Below are positions 58,506 through 64,000 of a DNA stretch of 64,000 nucleotides, one piece after another. This DNA comes from Aliihoeflea sp. 40Bstr573. Lineage in GTDB: Bacteria; Pseudomonadota; Alphaproteobacteria; Rhizobiales; Rhizobiaceae. The first letter of the stretch is position 1, and every line of letters begins with the position of its first letter. The position numbers and the translations under genes are program-made. The notes beneath the pieces are model-generated. The model searched no databases. It was given only the letters and a program-made list of their open reading frames with translations, and had not been told where the DNA came from. The stretch spans positions 124,001 to 188,000 of the forward strand of contig NZ_JAAAMH010000004.1 of the NCBI RefSeq assembly GCF_024105655.1, in the 5' to 3' direction.

Positions 58506-59252
58506 TCAGATCGTACGGCCGCCATCCACTTCGAGGATGACGCCAGTGATGAACTCCGCCTCGTCAGATGCGAGATAAAGGCACGCATTGGCGATGTCCT
58601 TCGGTGTCGACATGCGGCCGAGCGGGATGGTGGAGACAAACTTCGCGCGGTTCTCCGGCGTGTCCTCGACGCCCATGAAGGCGGACAGGAGGCCCGTCGC
58701 GCCCATGACCGGGGCGATGCAGTTGACGCGGATCTTGTCCGGCGCAAGCTCGACCGCCATCGAGCGGGACAGAAGGTTCACCGCGCCCTTCGTCGAATTG
58801 TACCAGGTGAGGCCCGGACGCGGGCGGATGCCTGCCGTCGAGCCGACATTGATGACCGCGCCGCCGCCCTGCGCCCGCATGACCGGCACGACCGCATTGG
58901 TCATGTGGAAGATCGACTTGACGTTGATCGCGTAGACCTTGTCGAACTCTTCCTCGGTGACGTCGAGCATCGGCTTGTTGCGGTGGGTCCAGCCGGCATT
59001 GTTGACGACGATGTCGAGCCGGCCGTTCTGCGTGGCCGCTTCGACCGCGCGCGAAATGTCTGCTGCGCTGGTGACGTCGCCGCCGATCGCGACCGCGCCG
59101 TTGCCGCAGGCCTGCGCCTGGGTCTTCGCCCCGTCCTCGTTCAGATCCATGATGGTGACGCGGGCCCCCTCGCGCGCGAACGTCGCCGCGATCTCCGCTC
59201 CGAAGCCCGAAGCCCCGCCCGTCACCAGTGCCGTCTTGCCTTGCAAACGCAT
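58506..59252 (-). CDS. SDR family oxidoreductase
   Basis: A 248-residue classical SDR. It has MRLQGKTALVTGGASGFGAE (cofactor TGGASGFG), an acidic MDLNED that favours NAD over NADP, VVNNAGWTHRNKPML, the catalytic GSTAGIRPRPGLTWYNSTKG (Ser, Tyr, Lys), and the C-terminal GVILEVDGGRTI. This subgroup includes glucose- and alcohol-type dehydrogenases with 3-oxoacyl reductase likeness. It follows the aldehyde dehydrogenase on the same strand, with a strong hairpin in the 67-bp gap. An alcohol-to-aldehyde-to-acid path with that enzyme is possible but inferred. Confidence 0.92.
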   Translation of the reverse strand: MRLQGKTALVTGGASGFGAEIAATFAREGARVTIMDLNEDGAKTQAQACGNGAVAIGGDVTSAADISRAVEAATQNGRLDIVVNNAGWTHRNKPMLDVTEEEFDKVYAINVKSIFHMTNAVVPVMRAQGGGAVINVGSTAGIRPRPGLTWYNSTKGAVNLLSRSMAVELAPDKIRVNCIAPVMGATGLLSAFMGVEDTPENRAKFVSTIPLGRMSTPKDIANACLYLASDEAEFITGVILEVDGGRTI

Positions 59253-59280
59253 GTTCAGCTCTTCCCTTGAAAAATGGATG

Positions 59281-59306
59281 GCGGAGCGGCACGGCGGCCG
59301 CTCCGC
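59281..59306 (-). terminator. Strong hairpin between aldehyde dehydrogenase and SDR genes
   Basis: GCGGAGCGGC (59281-59290), loop ACGGCG, GCCGCTCCGC (59297-59306). A perfect 10-bp stem 14 bp after the dehydrogenase stop. There is no T-run, so it may be a processing or stabilising element. Confidence 0.5.
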
Positions 59307-59319
59307 AATGAGGATCGAT

Positions 59320-60798
59320 CTAGTCGTGCTTGACGACGATGGTCTTGACGACCGAAAGGTCCTTCAGCGCCTCGAAGCCTTTCTCGCGGCCATGGCCGGA
59401 CTTCTTCATGCCGCCGAACGGAAGCTCGATGCCGCCGCCGGCGCCGTAGGCGTTGACGTAGACCTGGCCGGCGCGCACCTTGCGCGCGACGCGGGTCGCG
59501 CGGTTGGCGTTCTGCGTCCAGACGCCTGCGACAAGGCCGTAATCGGTGCCATTGGCGAGCGCAACGCCATCCGCCTCGTCCTCGAACGGAATGACCGAAA
59601 GGACCGGCCCGAACACCTCATCGAGCGCCAGCGCGTTGTCGCGCGGCACGCGGCCGAACATCTTCGGGGCGACATAGTAGCCAGCTTCGGGCACGCCATC
59701 GGCAATCTTGCCCTCGGCGATGACCTCGATCCCGTCATTCCCGGCATTGCTGCAGAACCGCTCGACGCGGCGCTTCTGGCCGGGATTGATGACCGGGCCG
59801 AGGTCAAGGTCCATGTCGGGCGTGCCCGCCGTGAGCTTGGAAAAGCGCTCGGCGACTGCGCCGACGATCCGGTCGTAACCGGACTTTTCCACCAGGAGCC
59901 GCGAGCCGGCCGAGCAGGTCTGGCCGGCATTCTGGACGATGGCATTGACCAGCGAGGGCAGCGCCGCATCGAGATCGACATCGGCGAAGACGACCTGCGG
60001 CGACTTGCCGCCGAGTTCGAGTGTGCAGCCGATATGGTTCCTGGCCGCCGCGATCTGCACCATCGTGCCGACCTCCGGGCTGCCGGTGAAGGACAGGAAA
60101 TCGAAGCCGCGATGGGCGGTGAGCGCCGCGCCGGCCTCTTCGCCCAGGCCCGGGACGATGTTGATCGCGCCTTCCGGAAAGCCGACTTCGGCGGCGAGTT
60201 CTGCAAGACGCAGCGGTGTGAGGCAAGCGTCCTCGGCCGGCTTCATCACGGTCGCATTGCCGACCGCGAGCGCCGGGCCGAGCGTGCGGCCGAACATCTG
60301 CGCGGGGTAGTTCCATGGGATGATCTGGCCGGTCACGCCATGCGGCACGCGCTCGGTCAGGGCGAGGTAGCCGTTGAGGAACGGGATCGTGTCGCCGTGC
60401 ACCTTGTCGGCGGCGCCGCCGTAGAACTCGAAATAGCGGGCGCAGGCGGCGATGTCGGCGCGCGCCTGCTTCAGCGGCTTGCCGCAGTCGAACGCTTCGA
60501 GCTTCGTAAGCTCATCGGCATGGTCCTCGATCGCGCGCGACAGCTTCAGGAGCAGCCGTCCGCGCTCGACCGCGGTCAGCCGGCCCCAGGCGCCCTCCTC
60601 GAAAGCCCGACGGGCGGCCTTGTAGGCGCGGTCGACATCGCCTGCGCTGCCGGCGGCGATCCGCGCGACGACGGCGCCGGTCGCCGGCGCGTAGACGTCG
60701 ACCGTCTTGCCGGTTTCATTGGCGTGCCACTTGTTGTCGACGAAGATGCCCTTGGCCTCCGCGATCTGGCCGGCGGCGGGCTTGGACTGGATGTTCAT
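59320..60798 (-). CDS. NAD(P)-dependent aldehyde dehydrogenase
   Basis: A 492-residue ALDH. Motifs are complete: GQIIPWNYPAQMFGRTLGPA, the cofactor loop FTGSPEVGTMVQIAAARN, the general-base glutamate in CTLELGGKSPQVVFADVDLD, the nucleophile in VQNAGQTCSAGSRLLVEK and ALDEVFGPVLSVIPF. The C-terminal PFGGMKKSGHGREKGFEAL is also standard. It oxidises an aldehyde to its acid in the cytoplasm. The ATG at 60798 is chosen over a longer reading. It is upstream of the SDR on the same strand and downstream of the acyl-CoA dehydrogenase gene by 148 bp, so it may have its own promoter. Confidence 0.95.
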   Translation of the reverse strand: MNIQSKPAAGQIAEAKGIFVDNKWHANETGKTVDVYAPATGAVVARIAAGSAGDVDRAYKAARRAFEEGAWGRLTAVERGRLLLKLSRAIEDHADELTKLEAFDCGKPLKQARADIAACARYFEFYGGAADKVHGDTIPFLNGYLALTERVPHGVTGQIIPWNYPAQMFGRTLGPALAVGNATVMKPAEDACLTPLRLAELAAEVGFPEGAINIVPGLGEEAGAALTAHRGFDFLSFTGSPEVGTMVQIAAARNHIGCTLELGGKSPQVVFADVDLDAALPSLVNAIVQNAGQTCSAGSRLLVEKSGYDRIVGAVAERFSKLTAGTPDMDLDLGPVINPGQKRRVERFCSNAGNDGIEVIAEGKIADGVPEAGYYVAPKMFGRVPRDNALALDEVFGPVLSVIPFEDEADGVALANGTDYGLVAGVWTQNANRATRVARKVRAGQVYVNAYGAGGGIELPFGGMKKSGHGREKGFEALKDLSVVKTIVVKHD

Positions 60799-60946
60799 TG
60801 GTGAACGCCTCCACGAGTTCTGACTGCTGGATGTCGTGCCATATCGACTGGCAAGGATCGGGACTAGACCCTGGAACAGCTCGTGGGGTGGCACAAGCTC
60901 ACTGCCCGTCGATGTCCGGAACTACCGGGGCTATGGCTATTGCCAT

Positions 60947-62080
60947 CTACCCGGCGAGCGAACGGGCGATGATGATTTTCTGGATGTCGGACGTGCCCTC
61001 GTAGATCTGGCACACGCGCGCGTCTCGGTAGATGCGCTCAAGCGGGAAATCGGCCATGTAGCCATATCCGCCGAAAGTCTGAAGCGCGGCCGAAATCACG
61101 CGTTCCGCAGCTTCTGACGCGAAGAGCTTGGCGATTGCCGCCTCGGTGAGGCAGGGCACGCCCGCATCCTTCATCTGAGCGGCGCTGAGGACCAACTGGC
61201 GGGCGGCCTCGATCTGCGTGCGCATTTCGGCCAGGCGGAAGGCAACACCCTGATGCTCCATCAGCGTCTTGCCGAAGGACCGGCGCTCCCTGGCATAGGC
61301 GACGGCATGATCGAACGCCGCCTGCGCCATGCCGACCGACTGCGCCGCGATGCCGATGCGGCCTGTCTCCAGACTCGACAATGCGATGCGATAGCCCTCG
61401 CCTTCCTCGCCGATCCGGTTCTCCTCGGGGATCTCAAGCCCCTCGAAGCGCAGGGAGCATGTGTCCGAACAGCGCTGGCCAAGCTTGTCTTCGACTTTTG
61501 CCACGATGTAGCCCGGCGCATCGGTCGGCGTCAGGAAGGCGGTGATCCCGGCCTTCGGCCCCGCGCCCTCCATGCGGGCGAAAAGGATGGTAAAGCCACC
61601 GATCTTGCCCGACGTGATGAATTCCTTCGATCCATCCACGACATATCGATCCCCCTGCCGCCGCGCCCGCGACTTGAGCGCGCCCGCATCCGACCCGGCC
61701 TCGGCCTCCGTGAGCGCGAAGGCGCCGATGAACTCTCCCGCCGCCGCCGGGCGCAGCACGCGCGCCTTCTGCTCCTCACTGCCGTAGCGCTGGAGGATCG
61801 CATTGAACGGAGCATTATGGACGCTCATCACGGTGGAGATCGCACCGTCCCCCGCGGCGATCTCCATCAGCGCCAGAGCGTAGGACACATAGTCGGCGCC
61901 GACTCCGCCATCGGATTGCGGCACTGTCATGCCCATGAAGCCGAGTTCGGCCAGGCCCTTGATGACTTCGGGCTCGATGGTCTTCTCGATGTCGCGCCGC
62001 GCCGCGCCAGGCGCGAGCACCTCGCACGCAAACGCGCGTGCCGTATCGCGGACCATGGACTGTTCGTCTGAAAGGATCAT
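60947..62080 (-). CDS. Acyl-CoA dehydrogenase (short-chain type)
   Basis: A 377-residue enzyme, normal for this family. It begins MILSDEQSMVRDTARAFACE, has GAFALTEAEAGSDAGALKSR (FAD), GSKEFITSGKIGGFTILFAR, ALQTFGGYGYMADFPLERIY and the catalytic-glutamate segment ARVCQIYEGTSDIQKIIIAR. Unlike the 54856 protein it keeps the Y-E-G-T glutamate. It dehydrogenates short or branched acyl-CoA and passes electrons to ETF. It is a single gene on the minus strand, adjacent to holA on the other strand. The start at 62080 is preferred over a 26-residue longer frame. Confidence 0.95.
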   Translation of the reverse strand: MILSDEQSMVRDTARAFACEVLAPGAARRDIEKTIEPEVIKGLAELGFMGMTVPQSDGGVGADYVSYALALMEIAAGDGAISTVMSVHNAPFNAILQRYGSEEQKARVLRPAAAGEFIGAFALTEAEAGSDAGALKSRARRQGDRYVVDGSKEFITSGKIGGFTILFARMEGAGPKAGITAFLTPTDAPGYIVAKVEDKLGQRCSDTCSLRFEGLEIPEENRIGEEGEGYRIALSSLETGRIGIAAQSVGMAQAAFDHAVAYARERRSFGKTLMEHQGVAFRLAEMRTQIEAARQLVLSAAQMKDAGVPCLTEAAIAKLFASEAAERVISAALQTFGGYGYMADFPLERIYRDARVCQIYEGTSDIQKIIIARSLAG

Positions 62081-62274
62081 CGTTCCCTGCCTCGGTTTGC
62101 CGGCAAATCTCCGTGCAGCTGCGGTGACTTGCGCACGCCCGGCCGATCTTGTTGCCATCTATCCTCGCCAGACCTATTCAGCGGATCGGCGGATCGGTCA
62201 AGCGTTCGGCACGATGCCGTCTTGACACTCGGCGCGTTTCTCGCCCCCTAACGGCACGTACCCACGGAGAGCGA

Positions 62275-63309
62275 ATGGCACAGAAGAAGGCGCACGAGGT
62301 GGACGGATGGCTGGCACGACCGCCTGGCGCCTTTCCGATCGTGCTAATCTACGGCCCTGATCGCGGTCTCGTGTCGGAACGCGCGACGCTGTTCGTGCGG
62401 CAGGCGGGCTTCCAGGCGGACGATCCCTTCTCGGTCACGCGGCTCGACGCCGGCGAACTTGAAGGCGATCCGGGCCGCCTGATGGACGAGGCCAACACGG
62501 TGGCGATGTTTGCGGACCGGCGGTTGATCTGGATCAAGGGCGCGGGCGCGCACAAGGCGCTGGGCGCGGCGCTTAAGGACCTCTGTGCAAACCCGCCCGC
62601 CGCTACCATCATCCTCGTCGAGGGCGGCGACCTGAAGAAGGGCGCGCCCATCCGCGCGGCGATCGAACAGGGATCGGCCGGGATGGCATTGCCTTGCTAT
62701 GTGGACCAGGCACGCGCGATCGACCGCATCATTGATCAGGTTCTGGCACGCGATGGGCTGACGATCGCCGCGGACGCGCGCCAGGCGCTCAAGGCATCAC
62801 TCGGCGGCGATCGGCTCGCCAGCCGATCCGAGATCGAGAAGCTGGCGCTCTACGCTCGCTCCGACAGCCGGATCGAAGTGGCCCATGTCACGGAGGTCAT
62901 TGGGGACGTATCCGCGAAGTCACTTGATGACGCGACCGATGCAATACTTGTCGGCGACATCGCGGCGTTCGACCGCGCCTATTCCGGCTGGGTTAACGCA
63001 GGAAACGCACCGTTTCAGTTGGTATCGGCCGTGATGCGCCAGTTTCAGCAACTTGAAATGCTGCGCATGGCGCTAGATGGCGGAGCCAGCGCCGCCTCCG
63101 CCGTAGGCGCCGCAAAACCTCCGATCTTCTTTAGTCGGCGAAATACAGTCGAGCGCGCGGTGCAAAGATGGACGGCGGCAGCAATTGCGCGCGGGCTTGA
63201 TCGACTTCAGGCGACCGTGCTGGCGATGCGTACGCGCGCACAGCTCGATGAGCCAACAGCCCGCCAAGCGCTGCTTGCACTGGCGGTCGAGGCACGACGC
63301 CTGCGTTGA
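62275..63309 (+). CDS. holA: DNA polymerase III subunit delta
   Basis: A 344-residue clamp-loader subunit. It starts MAQKKAHEVDGWLARPPGAF with the ATG at 62275 (GGAGAGCGA upstream), and goes on FPIVLIYGPDRGLVSERATL, VAMFADRRLIWIKGAGAHKA, LASRSEIEKLALYARSDSRI and ends with DEPTARQALLALAVEARRLR, all matching alphaproteobacterial HolA. It opens the sliding clamp during replication. It converges with parB, the usual neighbour in alphaproteobacteria. The customary partners leuS and lptE are not upstream; an acyl-CoA dehydrogenase is there instead, divergent. Confidence 0.93.
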   Translation: MAQKKAHEVDGWLARPPGAFPIVLIYGPDRGLVSERATLFVRQAGFQADDPFSVTRLDAGELEGDPGRLMDEANTVAMFADRRLIWIKGAGAHKALGAALKDLCANPPAATIILVEGGDLKKGAPIRAAIEQGSAGMALPCYVDQARAIDRIIDQVLARDGLTIAADARQALKASLGGDRLASRSEIEKLALYARSDSRIEVAHVTEVIGDVSAKSLDDATDAILVGDIAAFDRAYSGWVNAGNAPFQLVSAVMRQFQQLEMLRMALDGGASAASAVGAAKPPIFFSRRNTVERAVQRWTAAAIARGLDRLQATVLAMRTRAQLDEPTARQALLALAVEARRLR

Positions 63310-63318
63310 CTTTCCGGC

Positions 63319-63334
63319 TGTTTCACGTGAATCC
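63319..63334. promoter_or_regulatory. parS-like centromere site
   Basis: TGTTTCACGTGAATCC matches the bacterial parS consensus TGTTNCACGTGAAACA at 14 of 16 positions, with the palindromic core TTCACGTGAA intact. It lies in the 28-bp gap between the convergent holA and parB genes, a typical place. It is a probable ParB-binding site. Confidence 0.75.
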
Positions 63335-63337
63335 CGC

Positions 63338-64000
63338 TCAATTCCGCTGAAGACGATGGCAGATCGTGTCCAACTGCTCGAGGCTCGAATATCGGATCTT
63401 GATGTCGCCGCCGCGCTGGCCATGCGTGATCGACACCTTGAGACCGAGCGCATCGGACAAGGTCTTCTCCAGCGCAATCGTGTCAGCATCCTTCTCGGAG
63501 GGCGCGCCACGCTCGCTACGACCCGTGTCGACGCGCGGCGGCTGCTGCGCAAGTGCCTCGGCTTGGCGCACGGACAGACCCTCGTCGACGATCCTTCGCG
63601 CAAGGCTTTCCGGGTCGAGCGCCGTTACCAGCGTACGCGCATGACCGGCCGACAGCGACCCGTCAGTTACCATTGAGCGAACATGTTCCGGCAACTTCAG
63701 CAGGCGTAGCGTGTTCGCCACATGGCTACGGCTCTTGCCGATCACCTGCCCGAGATCTGCCTGGGTGTACTGGTGCTCATCAATAAGCTGTTGATACCCT
63801 AGAGCTTCTTCAACCGGATTAAGATCGGCTCGCTGGACATTCTCGATGATGGCGAGTTCAAGCGCAACGCGATCCGACACATCCCGGATGACGATAGGTA
63901 CGCTTGTCAGACCGGCGCGTTGTGCGGCACGCCACCGACGCTCGCCCGCGATGATCTCGTAGCGATTGTCCGGCATCGTCCGCACGACCACAGGCTGAAC
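63338..64000 (-). CDS. parB: Chromosome partitioning protein ParB (3' part)
   Basis: The 221 C-terminal codons are in the window; the gene continues past the right edge. Visible are the CTPase-domain motif IIAGERRWRAAQRAGLTSVP (the GERRxRA box), IIENVQRADLNPVEEALGYQ, the helix-turn-helix YTQADLGQVIGKSRSHVANT and LRLLKLPEHVRSMVTDGSLS, then a linker and the C-terminal dimerisation domain IKIRYSSLEQLDTICHRLQ. ParB binds parS and spreads as a CTP-dependent clamp to segregate the origin region with ParA. parA should follow beyond 64000. It converges with holA, and a parS-like site lies at its 3' end. Confidence 0.96.
   Translation of the reverse strand, partial: VQPVVVRTMPDNRYEIIAGERRWRAAQRAGLTSVPIVIRDVSDRVALELAIIENVQRADLNPVEEALGYQQLIDEHQYTQADLGQVIGKSRSHVANTLRLLKLPEHVRSMVTDGSLSAGHARTLVTALDPESLARRIVDEGLSVRQAEALAQQPPRVDTGRSERGAPSEKDADTIALEKTLSDALGLKVSITHGQRGGDIKIRYSSLEQLDTICHRLQRN

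Noticed and set aside
60799-60946. EcfG promoter from GGAAC words near 60870-60925
   Set aside because: No CGTT-like box at 16-17 bp from either GGAAC, and no gene in the right direction.

Overview
The window looks like chromosomal DNA from a GC-rich alphaproteobacterium, most likely a member of the Hyphomicrobiales (Rhizobiales). Four things point there: two three-hairpin sRNAs whose loops read CCTCCTCCC (alpha-r14/NfeR1-like); small rhizobial families such as DUF982, DUF1737 and a NepR-like ORF; close matches to EcfG-type stress promoters (GGAAC-N16-CGTT); and holA next to parB with a parS-like site at the right end, which suggests the origin-proximal part of the chromosome. No genus can be assigned from the sequence alone. 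There is no IS element, phage, CRISPR array or rRNA. One tRNA (Gly-GCC) is present.

Layout. 1-6.8 kb: a TauE/SafE exporter (cut by the edge), an ArsR regulator with an Old Yellow Enzyme, a TetR regulator diverging from an ACAD11-like acyl-CoA dehydrogenase over a clear operator, an SLC13 transporter, a LytTR regulator and DUF2306. 6.8-13.9 kb: a sugar or polyol cassette (ribose-type ABC transporter, Gfo/Idh/MocA oxidoreductase, TIM-barrel isomerase) joined by stop/start overlaps and diverging from its LacI regulator. 14.0-18.5 kb: a sulfur/thiol cluster with a periplasmic rhodanese, a YeeE/YedE sulfur transporter, a Cys-repeat Pro/Ala-rich envelope protein, a His/Cys-rich unknown, a DCC CxxC protein and an SDR. 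18.6-25.8 kb: CitE-like lyase, FAD oxidoreductase, leuD, DUF2798, fbp, leuB, fpr, and a small stress-type locus. 25.9-29.6 kb: a three-subunit PaoABC-type molybdenum hydroxylase. 29.8-42.7 kb: an IclR/acyl-CoA ligase/SDR/PPC-domain operon diverging from a first TRAP transporter, sRNA 1, ilvD, a second TRAP transporter, DUF982 and sRNA 2. 42.8-52.5 kb: housekeeping genes (Trm112, LON domain, CnoX, ProX, tRNA-Gly), modE-modCBA and cysH-cysD-cysN. 52.7-62.1 kb: CoA-dependent acid catabolism (MmgE/PrpD, MaoC-like, two acyl-CoA dehydrogenases, CaiB CoA-transferase, LysR, SDR, aldehyde dehydrogenase). 62.3-64 kb: holA, a parS-like site and the 3' part of parB.

How the parts fit together. The window carries many uptake and catabolic modules (ABC, TRAP, SLC13, CoA ligase, CoA-transferase), each with a dedicated regulator and often a visible operator. 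The two sRNAs expose anti-Shine-Dalgarno loops and lie directly behind the two TRAP operons, so they are natural candidates for post-transcriptional control of transporter mRNAs. Molybdate uptake (modCBA) would supply the PaoABC enzyme. Assimilatory sulfate activation (CysDN) with a 4Fe-4S APS reductase, plus the YeeE/rhodanese cluster, indicates versatile sulfur handling.

The strongest candidates for something little described are the matched sRNA promoters, which share a palindrome at an identical distance from the core promoter, the Cys-repeat envelope protein coupled to the YeeE transporter, and the NepR-like small ORF facing an EcfG-type promoter.
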